In this document: one piece after another, positions 51,497 through 60,886 of the stretch
Layout: each line of letters begins with the position of its first letter
Position numbering within the stretch: the first letter of the stretch is position 1
NCBI RefSeq assembly: GCF_936928535.1
Contig: NZ_CAKZHY010000120.1
Coordinates: 1-64,000, forward strand
From: an uncultured Bradyrhizobium sp.
GTDB taxonomy: Bacteria > Pseudomonadota > Alphaproteobacteria > Rhizobiales > Xanthobacteraceae
Direction of reading: 5' to 3'
Length of the DNA stretch: 64,000 nucleotides
Program-made: the position numbers and the translations under genes
The notes under the pieces: model-generated
The model's database searches: none
What the model was told of the DNA's origin: nothing
The model's input: the letters and a program-made list of their open reading frames with translations, nothing else

Positions 51497-52348
51497 TTGA
51501 GCACCAGTCATCCTGCAGCCCCGGTCGTCAGCGTCGGCACGGTCAAGTTCGGCAATGATCTGCCGATCTCGATCATTGCAGGACCATGCCAGCTCGAAAG
51601 CCGCCAGCATGCGCTGGAAGTGGCCTCCGCGCTGAAGGAGATCGCGGCGCGGCTGAAAATCGGCCTCGTCTACAAGACTTCCTTCGACAAGGCCAATCGC
51701 ACCAGCGCCTCGGCTGCGCGCGGCCTTGGCCTTGCGCAATCGCTGCCGATCTTCGCCGAGATACGTTCCTCGCTGGGCCTGCCTGTCCTGACCGACGTCC
51801 ATGATGCCGGGCAATGCGCCGAGGTCGCGCAAGCCGTCGACGTCCTGCAGATCCCGGCGTTCCTGTGCCGGCAGACCGATCTGCTGCTGGCCGCAGCCGC
51901 CACCGGCAAGGTCGTCAACGTCAAGAAGGGCCAGTTCCTCGCGCCCTGGGACATGGCCAATGTCGTCGCCAAGATCACCAGCGCTGGTAATCCCAACGTG
52001 CTCGTCACCGAGCGTGGCGCCTCGTTCGGCTACAACACGCTGGTCTCGGACATGCGTTCGCTGCCGATCATGGCGCGCACGACCGGCGCGCCCGTGATCT
52101 TCGATGCCACCCATTCGGTGCAGCAGCCGGGCGGGAAGGGGGCATCCTCCGGCGGCGAACGCGAGTTCGTGCCGGTCCTGGCGCGCGCGGCCGTCGCGGT
52201 CGGCGTCGCCGGTGTGTTCATCGAGACGCATCCCGATCCTGACAGCGCGCCCTCGGACGGGCCCAACATGGTGCCGCTGCGCGAGTTCGAAGGGCTTCTT
52301 CGTACCCTGATGGCGTTCGACGCGCTGGCCAAGAGTCGCGCGCACTGA
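51497..52348 (+). CDS. kdsA: 3-deoxy-8-phosphooctulonate synthase (Kdo-8-P synthase)
   Basis: KdsA, 283 aa, condenses PEP with arabinose-5-phosphate to Kdo-8-P for the lipopolysaccharide inner core. TIM-barrel landmarks: ISIIAGPCQLESRQHALEVA, YKTSFDKANRTSASAARGLG, LQIPAFLCRQTDLLLAAA and the metal/active-site segment DATHSVQQPGG. A TTG at 51497 is preferred: AGGGA lies 9 nt upstream and the length matches the family. An ATG at 51467 abuts a hairpin and lacks a ribosome-binding site. The MFS gene begins at the last base of its stop. Confidence 0.95.
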   Translation: MSTSHPAAPVVSVGTVKFGNDLPISIIAGPCQLESRQHALEVASALKEIAARLKIGLVYKTSFDKANRTSASAARGLGLAQSLPIFAEIRSSLGLPVLTDVHDAGQCAEVAQAVDVLQIPAFLCRQTDLLLAAAATGKVVNVKKGQFLAPWDMANVVAKITSAGNPNVLVTERGASFGYNTLVSDMRSLPIMARTTGAPVIFDATHSVQQPGGKGASSGGEREFVPVLARAAVAVGVAGVFIETHPDPDSAPSDGPNMVPLREFEGLLRTLMAFDALAKSRAH

Positions 52349-53559
52349 TGCACGAGCCGGTAGCCAGGCCGTCGTCCGTCCAGAAGTTTCCGCCTGCGAT
52401 CAACATCATCGCGCTCGCCAGCTTCTCCGCCGCGTTGTCGACACGCGCGCTCGACCCAGTGCTGCCGCATGTCGCGGAAGAATTCTCGATCAGCATCACG
52501 ACGGCGGCGAGCATCGCGGCCGGCTATGCCCTGATCTACGCGCTGATCCAGCCCATCGTCGGCGCGGCCGCCGATCTGTTCGGCAAGGCACGGCTGATGA
52601 CGTTGTGTCTGGCGCTGCTCGGTGTCGCCTGTATTCTGGGCGCACTCTCGACCTCCTTCTCGGGCCTGTTCGCCAGCCGCATGCTCGCGGGCATCGCCTC
52701 GGGTGGCGTTTTCCCGGTTGCGCTCGGCCTGACCGCCGACCTGGTCGCGCCGGCGAAGCGGCAGGTGGCGATCGGGCGCACGCTGGCGGGCTCGATGACG
52801 GGCAACCTGCTTGGCGCGACCGCCTCGGGCATCATCGGCGATCTCGTCGGCTGGCGCGGCGTGCTGGTGATCATCGGTGCGCTCGGGCTGATCGCGGCCG
52901 TCGCGGTCGCGGCCGGCTTTCGCGGCGCCGCCCTGACCACACCGCCGAAGAGCGATCTGCGGACCTTGCGGCAGGGTTATCGCACCATCCTTGCCAATCC
53001 CAACGCGCGCTATTGCTATTCTGCCGTGTTCGTCGAGGGCTGCTGCGTGTTCGGGCTGTTTCCCTTCATCGCTGCGCTGCTGTTCGATCTCGGCGAGACC
53101 TCGCTGTCGATCGCAGGCATCGTCATCGCAGGGTTCGCGGTCGGCGGGCTGTTCTACACATTCACGGTCTCGCGCTTCCTGCCGCGACTGGGCGTCAAGG
53201 GCATGATGATCGCAGGCGCGAGCCTCGTCGCGCTCCAGCTCGCAGCGCTCGCCCTCGGCCCTGGCTGGAAGGCCCAGTTCGGCATCATGCTGCTGATGGG
53301 CTGGGGCTTCTACATGATCCATGGCTGCCTGCAGGTGTTCGCCAGCGAGCTGTCGGTCGAGGCGCGGGCGACAGCGATGTCGCTACACTCGTTCTTTTTC
53401 TTCATGGGCCAGACCGTGGGTCCACTGGCCTACGGGTTCGGGCTTGCGCATACGGGCAAGGCGCCGACCCTGGTCGCGAGCGGCGTGCTGATGCTGCTGC
53501 TGGGCCTTGCCTGCGCCGCGCTGCTCAAGCCGCGGGCGCCGTCCGACGCGCGAGCCTGA
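52348..53559 (+). CDS. MFS transporter
   Basis: Inner-membrane transporter, 403 aa, with about 12 hydrophobic helices. The loop 2-3 motif DLFGKARLM and the symmetric second half (GVKGMMIAGASLVALQLAAL) fit the major facilitator superfamily. A drug-efflux type (DHA1) is suggested by the ALSTRALDPVLPHVAEEFS N-terminal region, but the substrate is unknown. It shares one base with the kdsA stop, so it depends on kdsA transcription. Confidence 0.88.
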   Translation: MHEPVARPSSVQKFPPAINIIALASFSAALSTRALDPVLPHVAEEFSISITTAASIAAGYALIYALIQPIVGAAADLFGKARLMTLCLALLGVACILGALSTSFSGLFASRMLAGIASGGVFPVALGLTADLVAPAKRQVAIGRTLAGSMTGNLLGATASGIIGDLVGWRGVLVIIGALGLIAAVAVAAGFRGAALTTPPKSDLRTLRQGYRTILANPNARYCYSAVFVEGCCVFGLFPFIAALLFDLGETSLSIAGIVIAGFAVGGLFYTFTVSRFLPRLGVKGMMIAGASLVALQLAALALGPGWKAQFGIMLLMGWGFYMIHGCLQVFASELSVEARATAMSLHSFFFFMGQTVGPLAYGFGLAHTGKAPTLVASGVLMLLLGLACAALLKPRAPSDARA

Positions 53560-53715
53560 GGGCGCTATTCCGCTACCAATCCCCGTATTTTTGCGGAAGC
53601 GGACGGCGGCTCAATCCCTTTAATCTTAAACCAAATCAAACCGTTCGCTCCATAGACTGCCGGCTAAACCGCCAGCCGGCGGCAACATCTCTTGAAACAA
53701 TTCTTGGATCAGTCG

Positions 53716-55809
53716 ATGCAAAAGCAGCGTTCGGTCGCCCGCATTCTCGGGGCAGTGGTTGGGTCTCTCGGTCTCATCCTGGTTGTCATCTGCGCCTATG
53801 CCTTGAAGCTGGCGGTGACACGTTATGCGGACAGCAACCACATCGTCTCGCTGACGGTCGCGAGCCGCGACCTGACCAACACGCTGGTGATCTTTCGGCT
53901 GGAGCGCGGTGACACGCTGAGCTACCTCTCCTCGGCCGCTCCCGCGCCCGACAGCGTCATGAGCAGCCTGGCCGAGCAGCGGGCCACCGTGCAGAAGAAT
54001 TATACGCAGGCCCTGCAGAGCCTCGCCGCCGTCGATGCGCCCGGTCTTGCCGAGAAGCTCGACAAGCTCCGCGGCATCTGGGCCCAGCTCGAGGAGCTGC
54101 GGCCGCGTGCGATCACCGCTCTGAAGCAGGAGAAGGGCGCGCGTGAAGCCAGCCTGACGCCAGCCTGGGCCAAGATCAGCGACGCCTTCATGGATGCGAT
54201 CGGCGACGTCACCGCCCATGTCGACAATGCGATGGCGCTGATCGATCCCGTCGTCGATCGCCTGCTGGTCGCCAAGCAGGCCTCCTGGCAGGCCCGCGCC
54301 AATGCCGGCCAGACCATCCTCGTCCAGTTCTCCTCGATCCTGGCGAACAAGACCTGGACCGCGGCCGATGGCGTTGCCTTCGCCGATCTGCGCGGCCGCA
54401 TCCAGCAGTCCTGGCTGGTGGTGCGCGATCTCGGCCCGAACGTGGCTTCGCCAGAGCTGTTGCAAGCGATCCGGACCGCCGAGCCTGAGATATCCGGCGC
54501 GCTCAGCGACGAGCGCAATGCGATTGCGACCAGGCTGCTCGCGGGTGAACCCGCCGGCGTTGTCGGCATCGACTACCGCGATCGCCAGCTTGTCGGCGCC
54601 AACAACGTCGTCATCGTCACGCAGACCGCGCTCGCCAACATGATCGCGCGGGCCGAGGAGGGCGCCTCGCGCGCCCGCTTCAGCCTGATCCTGTTCGGCC
54701 TGTTGATGCCGGCCTCGCTGGCGCTGATGATCGGTGGGTTGATGCTGATGCGCAACCGCGTCACCCGTCCGCTGACGGCGATCACCAGTGTAATGACGCG
54801 CTTTGCCGATCATGATTTCGCCAGCGAAGTCCCGGGCCTCGACCGCAACGACGAGATCGGCCGCATGGCGTCCGCGTTGCAGGTGTTCAAGGACGCAATG
54901 ATCAAGGCCGAACGCCTCTCGGGCGATCAGGCCGCCGAGCGCGCCGAGAAGGAGAAGCGCGCGGGCGAACTCACGGGGCTCGTGCGCCAGTTCGAAAGCC
55001 GGATCGGCCAGATGGTGCAGACACTGTCGAGCGCCTCGGGCGAGCTGGAGACCACGGCGCGCTCGATGTCGGGCACGGCGGCGGAAGCCCAGGCCCAGGC
55101 CGGTTCAGCGTCGACGCTGGCCGATCAGGTCGGCGGCGGCGTGCAGACCGTCGCGGCCGCGGCCGAGGAGCTAAATGCCTCGATCCGCGAGATCAACCGT
55201 CAGGTCGAACAGGCGAGCCGCGCCACCGAGCATGCGGTCGTCACCGTCAGGGAGACCGACAGCACCATGCGGGCGCTCGCCGATGGCGCCGACCGGATCG
55301 GCGAGGTCATCGGCCTCATCACCTCGATTGCGGGCCAGACCAATCTGCTGGCCCTCAACGCGACCATCGAAGCCGCGCGCGCCGGCGAATCCGGGCGTGG
55401 CTTTGCCGTCGTGGCGAGCGAGGTGAAGAACCTCGCGTCGCAGACGGCGAAAGCGACCGAAGAGATCAGCGCGCAGATCACCGAGATCCAGGGCGCGACG
55501 CAGAAGGCTGTCTCCGCCATCGACGGCATCGTCAAGACCATCGAGGAGGTTTCGACAATCAATCGCACCATCGCGGCGGCGATCGAGGAGCAGAACAAGG
55601 CAACTGCCGAAATCGCCAACACCGTGCAGCACACGGCCGAAGCCACCTCGACCGTGACGCGCAACATTGCGACGGTCTCGTCGGCGGCTGACGAGACCGG
55701 CCGCGCCGCCACCGGCGTGCTGAAGGCAGCCGCCGACCTGTCCAGTCAGTCCGCCTCGCTCACGGGCGAGGTGGACAGCTTCATCACCAGGGTGAGGGAG
55801 GTGGCGTAA
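53716..55809 (+). CDS. methyl-accepting chemotaxis protein
   Basis: Transmembrane chemoreceptor, 697 aa. A first TM helix (VVGSLGLILVVICAYALKLA) is followed by a helical periplasmic sensor of about 260 residues, a second TM helix (FSLILFGLLMPASLALMIGG), a HAMP domain (RVTRPLTAITSVMTRFADHD) and a long signalling coiled coil with the CheA/CheW-binding tip ITSIAGQTNLLALNATIEAA and RAGESGRGFAVVASEVKNLA. The start is uncertain: ATG at 53716, or a TTG at 53692. Confidence 0.93.
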   Translation: MQKQRSVARILGAVVGSLGLILVVICAYALKLAVTRYADSNHIVSLTVASRDLTNTLVIFRLERGDTLSYLSSAAPAPDSVMSSLAEQRATVQKNYTQALQSLAAVDAPGLAEKLDKLRGIWAQLEELRPRAITALKQEKGAREASLTPAWAKISDAFMDAIGDVTAHVDNAMALIDPVVDRLLVAKQASWQARANAGQTILVQFSSILANKTWTAADGVAFADLRGRIQQSWLVVRDLGPNVASPELLQAIRTAEPEISGALSDERNAIATRLLAGEPAGVVGIDYRDRQLVGANNVVIVTQTALANMIARAEEGASRARFSLILFGLLMPASLALMIGGLMLMRNRVTRPLTAITSVMTRFADHDFASEVPGLDRNDEIGRMASALQVFKDAMIKAERLSGDQAAERAEKEKRAGELTGLVRQFESRIGQMVQTLSSASGELETTARSMSGTAAEAQAQAGSASTLADQVGGGVQTVAAAAEELNASIREINRQVEQASRATEHAVVTVRETDSTMRALADGADRIGEVIGLITSIAGQTNLLALNATIEAARAGESGRGFAVVASEVKNLASQTAKATEEISAQITEIQGATQKAVSAIDGIVKTIEEVSTINRTIAAAIEEQNKATAEIANTVQHTAEATSTVTRNIATVSSAADETGRAATGVLKAAADLSSQSASLTGEVDSFITRVREVA

Positions 55810-55825
55810 GGCCGATGCCGGAAGA

Positions 55826-55848
55826 GCAGCAGGCTCCGAGCCTGCTGC
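55826..55848 (+). terminator. hairpin after the chemoreceptor gene
   Basis: GCAGCAGGC and GCCTGCTGC form a perfect 9-bp stem with a 5-nt loop, 16 nt past the stop. It lacks a T run but is positioned as a terminator. Confidence 0.5.
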
Positions 55849-56006
55849 AAGCTCCTCGCGCAACGCGACGTGAATGCATCGCTGCGCCATGCGCCGGGAT
55901 ATCGAGATTAAGACAAAAGCGAATAGACCGGTAGCGAAGATCGGATCATATTCACGCGGCATCACTTGCGAGGAGCGTGCGGGGGCAATCAACAAGGAGC
56001 CACCGA

Positions 56007-56459
56007 ATGTACGCCAATCTTCTCTTGAGCACCGATGGTTCCGACGTCGCCAGAAGAGGCGTCGAACATGGAATTGCTCTGGCAAAGGCCTTGAAGGCCA
56101 AAGCGACGATCGTCACCGTGACTGAACCGCTGCCGATCGATTATGGCGGCGGACACGATTCGGGATGGATCCCTTCGCAAGGCGAGATTGAACGTTTTGA
56201 CGAGGCCTGCAAGGAGCGGGCAGGCCAGGTGCTCGATCAAGCGCGGGCCATGGCGGAGCAGAGCGGGATGTCGGTCGAACTCCTGCACGTTCCGAATTCG
56301 CACCCGGCCACTGCGATCGTCGAAACGGCAAAGTCCAGAGGCTGCGATTTGATCGTCATGGCCTCTCATGGCCGCCGCGGCCTCAGGAAGCTGTTCTTGG
56401 GAAGTCAGACATCCGAGGTCCTGGTGAACGGAAGCGTGCCGGTCCTGGTCGTGCCGTAG
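56007..56459 (+). CDS. universal stress protein (UspA family)
   Basis: Single-domain UspA, 150 aa. The start MYANLLLSTDGSDVARRGVE and the ATP-binding glycine pattern at the end (MASHGRRGLRKLFLGSQTSE, then VNGSVPVLVV) are intact, so it probably binds ATP. AAGGAG lies 8 nt before the ATG at 56007. It converges on queF and is monocistronic. Confidence 0.9.
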   Translation: MYANLLLSTDGSDVARRGVEHGIALAKALKAKATIVTVTEPLPIDYGGGHDSGWIPSQGEIERFDEACKERAGQVLDQARAMAEQSGMSVELLHVPNSHPATAIVETAKSRGCDLIVMASHGRRGLRKLFLGSQTSEVLVNGSVPVLVVP

Positions 56460-56539
56460 CCGCCAAACCCTGCTATTTCGCTCCGTCACGAGGATTGTGA
56501 AATTTCGAGCTGATCGATGTCATCGTCATCGGTCTCCAG

Positions 56540-57016
56540 CTAGCCGCGGCCGCGATACGGCGCGACGCCTTGCTCGGGCACCCACAGGCCCTTTGGCACG
56601 GTTCCGGTCTGCCAGAACACGTCGATCGGGATGCCGCCGCGCGGATACCAATAGCCGCCAATGCGCAGCCATTTCGGCTTGATCTCGGAGGCGATGCGCT
56701 TGCCGATCATCACGGTGCAATCCTCGTGGAAGGCGCCGTGATTGCGGAAGCTTGCGATATAGAGCTTGAGCGATTTGGACTCCAGCAGCCATTGGCGGGG
56801 CGCGTAGTCGATCATCAGATGGGCGAAATCCGGCTGTCCGGTGACCGGGCAGAGCGAGGTGAATTCCGGCACGGTGAAACGGACCAGATAATCGGTCCCG
56901 GCCTGCGGGTTCGGCACGCGATCGAGTCGAGCTTTCTCGGGCGTATCGGGCCATTCCACGGCGCGACCGAGTTGCAGATTGGGTGAGGTCTTCGATTTGC
57001 TGGGTTTTTTCGACAT
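56540..57016 (-). CDS. queF: NADPH-dependent 7-cyano-7-deazaguanine reductase
   Basis: QueF, 158 aa, reduces preQ0 to preQ1 in queuosine synthesis. The tunnel-fold active-site Cys is in FTSLCPVTGQPDFAHL, and the QueF motif ESKSLKLY lies 35-40 residues on. This is the short (unimodular) form. No preQ1 riboswitch is evident upstream. The ATG at 57016 gives the usual length. It converges on the uspA-like gene. Confidence 0.95.
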   Translation of the reverse strand: MSKKPSKSKTSPNLQLGRAVEWPDTPEKARLDRVPNPQAGTDYLVRFTVPEFTSLCPVTGQPDFAHLMIDYAPRQWLLESKSLKLYIASFRNHGAFHEDCTVMIGKRIASEIKPKWLRIGGYWYPRGGIPIDVFWQTGTVPKGLWVPEQGVAPYRGRG

Positions 57017-57128
57017 GCGGCCCTCATAGCCAATCATCGGGCGGCCGTCACCCGGCCTTTTCCGCTTCGATGCATTGCGGTAGAAGCACCCGCGAACTGC
57101 CCCCTTTGTTCCCCGAAAAGAGGCCCTC

Positions 57129-58412
57129 ATGACCGCCATCATCGACATCATCGGACGCGAAATCCTCGATAGCCGCGGCAATCCCACCGTCGAGGTCGAC
57201 GTCGTGCTGGAAGATGGCGCGCTTGGCCGCGCCGCGGTGCCGTCGGGCGCGTCGACCGGCGCCCATGAGGCCGTCGAGCTGCGCGACGGCGACAAGGCCC
57301 GCTATCTCGGCAAGGGCGTCACCAAGGCGGTCGGCGCCGTCAACGGCGAGATCTTCGAGGCCCTGAGCGGCCTCGATGTCGAGCAGCAGGCCCAGATCGA
57401 CCAGATCATGATCGATCTCGACGGCACGGCGAACAAGAGCCGGCTCGGCGCCAACGCCATCCTCGGCGTGTCGCTCGCCTGCGCCAAGGCGGCCGCGAAC
57501 TCGCTCGACATGCCGCTCTACCGTTACGTCGGCGGCACCTCGGCGCGGCTGTTGCCGGTGCCGATGATGAACATCATCAATGGCGGCGTGCATGCCGACA
57601 ACCCGATCGACTTCCAGGAGTTCATGATCCTTCCCGTCGGCGCGTCGTCCTTCGCCGAGGGCCTGCGCTACGGCGCGGAAGTCTTCCACACGCTGAAGTC
57701 GGAATTGAAGAAGGCCGGCCACAACACCAATGTCGGCGACGAAGGCGGCTTCGCGCCGAACCTGCCGTCGGCGGATGCCGCGCTCGAATTCGTCATGAAC
57801 GCGATCGGCAAGGCCGGCTTCAAGGCGGGGGCCGACATCGTGCTCGGCCTCGACTGCGCCTCGACCGAGTTCTTCAAGGGCGGCAAGTACGTCTATGAAG
57901 GCGAGGGCAAGACCCGCTCGGTCTCCGAGCAGGCGAAGTATCTCGCCGACCTCGTCGGCCGCTACCCGATCGTCACCATCGAGGACGGCATGTCGGAAGA
58001 CGACATGGATGGCTGGAAGGAGCTCACCGACCTCGTCGGCAAGAAGTGCCAGCTCGTCGGCGACGATCTCTTCGTCACCAACGTCAAGCGCCTCGCCGAA
58101 GGCATCAAGGCCGGCCGCGCCAATTCGATCCTGATCAAGGTCAACCAGATCGGCACGCTGACCGAGACGCTCGCCGCCGTCGAGATGGCGCACAAGGCCG
58201 GCTACACCTCCGTCATGTCGCACCGCTCGGGCGAGACCGAGGATTCCACCATCGCCGACCTCGCGGTCGCCACCAATTGCGGTCAGATCAAGACTGGCTC
58301 CCTTGCGCGTTCCGATCGCACCGCCAAATACAACCAGCTCCTGCGCATCGAGCAGCAGCTCGGCAAGCAGGCGCTGTACGGCGGCAAGGCGGCACTGAAG
58401 GCGCTGGCATAA
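57129..58412 (+). CDS. eno: enolase
   Basis: Enolase, 427 aa, converts 2-phosphoglycerate to PEP. The N-terminal cap has GREILDSRGNPTVEVDVVLE and SGASTGAHEAVELRDGD. The barrel carries the metal ligands in LGLDCASTEFF and IVTIEDGMSEDDMDG, and the catalytic Lys in SILIKVNQIGTLTET. PEP is also the KdsA substrate made nearby. A 36-bp gap precedes the next gene. Confidence 0.97.
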   Translation: MTAIIDIIGREILDSRGNPTVEVDVVLEDGALGRAAVPSGASTGAHEAVELRDGDKARYLGKGVTKAVGAVNGEIFEALSGLDVEQQAQIDQIMIDLDGTANKSRLGANAILGVSLACAKAAANSLDMPLYRYVGGTSARLLPVPMMNIINGGVHADNPIDFQEFMILPVGASSFAEGLRYGAEVFHTLKSELKKAGHNTNVGDEGGFAPNLPSADAALEFVMNAIGKAGFKAGADIVLGLDCASTEFFKGGKYVYEGEGKTRSVSEQAKYLADLVGRYPIVTIEDGMSEDDMDGWKELTDLVGKKCQLVGDDLFVTNVKRLAEGIKAGRANSILIKVNQIGTLTETLAAVEMAHKAGYTSVMSHRSGETEDSTIADLAVATNCGQIKTGSLARSDRTAKYNQLLRIEQQLGKQALYGGKAALKALA

Positions 58413-58448
58413 GCCAGCGCAGTTGAACACGGACAGGGGAGGATCGAC

Positions 58449-59582
58449 ATGACCGACAGCAAGACCGGACTGCAACTGCGTTCGCTGATCAAGAACAGCG
58501 GTGAACTGGAAATCTCGCTTGTGGACGTGCCGACCCCCGAGCCTGCGGACGACGAGGTCGTCGTCCGCATCGAGGCGGCGCCGATCAACCCGTCCGACCT
58601 CGGCCTGCTCGTCGGCGCCGCCGATATGAGCACAGCCAAGGCCTCGGGCACCAAGGATGCGCCTGTCATCACCGCCAAGGTGCCTGACGGGGCAATGCGC
58701 GCGATGGGTGCGCGGATCGACCAGTCGCTGCCAGTTGGCAATGAGGGCGCGGGTGTCGTCATCAAGACAGGCGCGTCGGAGGCTGCGAAGGCGCTGATGG
58801 GCAAGACGGTCTCGATGATCGGCGGCGCGATGTATTCGCAGTACCGCACCTTGAAGGCGAGGGACTGCCAGCCGCTGCCTGAGGGCACGAGCGCGGCGGA
58901 GGGCGCGTCCTGGTTCGTCAATCCGCTCACTGCGCTGGGCATGACCGAGACGATGCGGCGTGAAGGCCACAAGGCGCTGGTGCACACCGCGGCCGCCTCC
59001 AATCTCGGCCAGATGCTGAACAAGATCTGCATCAAGGACGGCATCGGGCTGGTCAACATCGTGCGCAGCAAAGAGCAGGCGGAGATCCTGCACAAGATCG
59101 GCGCCAAATACGTGGTCGATTCCAGCGCGCCAAGCTTCCTGGACGATCTCACCAATGCGCTGGCCGAGACCGGCGCCACCATCGCCTTCGACGCGATCGG
59201 CGGCGGCAAGCTTGCCGGCGACATTCTCAACTGCATGGAAATCGCGATCAACAAGACCGCGAAGGAATACAGCCGCTACGGCTCCAGCGTGCACAAGCAG
59301 GTCTATGTCTACGGCGCGCTCGACATCCGCCCGATCGAACTGCCGCGCGGCTTCGGCATGGCCTGGGGCGTCGGCGGCTGGCTGCTCACGCCGTTCCTGC
59401 AGAAGATCGGACCTGCCGACATCGGGCGGCTGCGTCAGCGTGTCGTGAGTGAATTGAAGACGACGTTTGCCAGCCACTACACCAAAGTGGTGTCGCTGCA
59501 GGAGACGCTCGATCCCGCCAACATCGCGGTGTACGCCAAACGCGCCACCGGCGAAAAATTCCTCATCAACCCAAATAAATAA
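58449..59582 (+). CDS. zinc-binding dehydrogenase / quinone-reductase-like MDR enzyme
   Basis: Medium-chain dehydrogenase/reductase, 377 aa. The GroES-like N-terminal domain has VVVRIEAAPINPSDLGLLVG and GNEGAGVVIKTG. The Rossmann domain begins near ALVHTAAASNLGQMLNKICI. No structural four-Cys zinc site is seen, so an NADPH:quinone or enoyl reductase is likelier than an alcohol dehydrogenase. GGGGAGG lies about 8 nt before the ATG. Confidence 0.82.
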   Translation: MTDSKTGLQLRSLIKNSGELEISLVDVPTPEPADDEVVVRIEAAPINPSDLGLLVGAADMSTAKASGTKDAPVITAKVPDGAMRAMGARIDQSLPVGNEGAGVVIKTGASEAAKALMGKTVSMIGGAMYSQYRTLKARDCQPLPEGTSAAEGASWFVNPLTALGMTETMRREGHKALVHTAAASNLGQMLNKICIKDGIGLVNIVRSKEQAEILHKIGAKYVVDSSAPSFLDDLTNALAETGATIAFDAIGGGKLAGDILNCMEIAINKTAKEYSRYGSSVHKQVYVYGALDIRPIELPRGFGMAWGVGGWLLTPFLQKIGPADIGRLRQRVVSELKTTFASHYTKVVSLQETLDPANIAVYAKRATGEKFLINPNK

Positions 59583-59621
59583 TCGTGATCGGCTAGCCGG
59601 GGTCACCGAAAAGAGGTCTTG

Positions 59622-59691
59622 CCTTCTGAGCCAAGCGGGAGATTATTCCGCCGCGTTGAAAGCGGAAAAACCGCAACGCGCGCTCAGAAGG
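59622..59691 (+). promoter_or_regulatory. structured leader that can mask the ribosome-binding site
   Basis: CCTTCTGAGC (59622-59631) pairs perfectly with GCTCAGAAGG (59682-59691), whose 3' part is the Shine-Dalgarno of the gene at 59702. Inside, CGCGTT/AACGCG and GCGG/CCGC (with an AAAAA loop) stack as one interrupted hairpin. Confidence 0.6.
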
Positions 59692-59701
59692 GGACGTCTT
59701 C

Positions 59702-60697
59702 ATGATCGATCTCAATCGCCGTCATCTGCTCGCAGGCGCGGCCGCCATCGGCGCGGCTGCCGCCACCGGCCTGCGGCCCTCCATCGTCAATGCCGCAGTG
59801 CCGCAAGCCGGCGCGCAGGCGCCGGGCTTCTACCGCTACAAGGTCGGCAGCTTCGAATGCACCTCGATCAATGATGGTGCGCGCAGCTTCCCGATGCCCG
59901 ACACATTCGTGACCAACATCCCGAAGGAAGAGGCGGCCGCTGCCGCCGATGCCGCCTACATGCCAAAGGGCATGGTCACGGTTCCGTTCAATCCGCAGCT
60001 CATCAACACCGGCTCCAAGCTGGTGCTGATCGACACCGGCAACGGCGTCGCCAATCTGGAGCCGAGCAAGGGCGCGGTCGGCCGCACGCTGCAAAACCTT
60101 CAGGCCGCCGGCGTCGATCCCAAGAGCATCGACATCGTGCTGCTCTCGCATCTGCATCCCGACCACACCAACGGCATCCGTCTGGCTGACGGCGGCCTTG
60201 CCTTCCCGAATGCGGAAATCATGGTGCCGGTGAAGGATTGGGAGTTCTGGGAGAGCGACGAGAATGCCGCCAAGGCTCCGAACGAGATGACGAAGAACTA
60301 CTTCGCCAACGTGAAGAAGACTTTTGCCGGTCTGGAGTCGAAAGTGACGAAGTACGAATGGGGCAAGGAGGTCGTATCAGGCATCACCTCGATCGCGACG
60401 CCTGGTCATACGCCCGGTCACACCTCGTTCGCAGTCGCTTCAGGCGACAAGAAGGTCTTGATCCAGTCCGACGTCACCAACATTCCGGAGTTCTTCCTGC
60501 GCAATCCGGACTGGCACGTGGCGTTCGACAATGATCCCGCGCTGGCGCAACAGACCCGCCACAAGTTCCTGGACATGGCGGCAGCCGAGAAGGCGACCGT
60601 GGTCGGCTTCCACTTCACCTTCCCGTCGGTCGGTCATGTCGAGAAGGACGGTGCGAAGTACCGGCTGATCCCGTCGGCCTGGAACCCGACGATCTGA
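59702..60697 (+). CDS. Tat-exported MBL-fold metallo-hydrolase
   Basis: Binuclear metallo-hydrolase, 331 aa. The twin-Arg leader LNRRHLLAGAAAIGAAAATG suggests Tat export. The zinc motif is LLSHLHPDHTNG (HxHxDH), with further His in TPGHTPGHTSF and near GFHFTFPSVGH. Organophosphate hydrolases and AHL lactonases share this look; the substrate is unknown. Its AAGGGGA site can pair within the leader at 59622-59691. A strong terminator follows. Confidence 0.88.
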   Translation: MIDLNRRHLLAGAAAIGAAAATGLRPSIVNAAVPQAGAQAPGFYRYKVGSFECTSINDGARSFPMPDTFVTNIPKEEAAAAADAAYMPKGMVTVPFNPQLINTGSKLVLIDTGNGVANLEPSKGAVGRTLQNLQAAGVDPKSIDIVLLSHLHPDHTNGIRLADGGLAFPNAEIMVPVKDWEFWESDENAAKAPNEMTKNYFANVKKTFAGLESKVTKYEWGKEVVSGITSIATPGHTPGHTSFAVASGDKKVLIQSDVTNIPEFFLRNPDWHVAFDNDPALAQQTRHKFLDMAAAEKATVVGFHFTFPSVGHVEKDGAKYRLIPSAWNPTI

Positions 60698-60724
60698 GCG
60701 GGTTTTCGGATTTGCACGAAAGAT

Positions 60725-60754
60725 CGGGCCGCCGTTTGGCGGCCCGTTTGTTTT
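60725..60754 (+). terminator. rho-independent terminator after the MBL hydrolase gene
   Basis: CGGGCCGCC and GGCGGCCCG form a perfect 9-bp stem with a GTTT loop, followed by TTTGTTTT, 27 nt after the stop. Confidence 0.9.
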
Positions 60755-60886
60755 GGGGCAACTTTCAGGAAACTCAGCGTTTCCAAATCGGACCAGTTCA
60801 TGCACTTGCATCCATCGATGCAGATCGCTTAAGTGCCGCCCGGCACTTTCCCCTCAAGGTCTCAAGGACCAACCAAGGATAATCTG

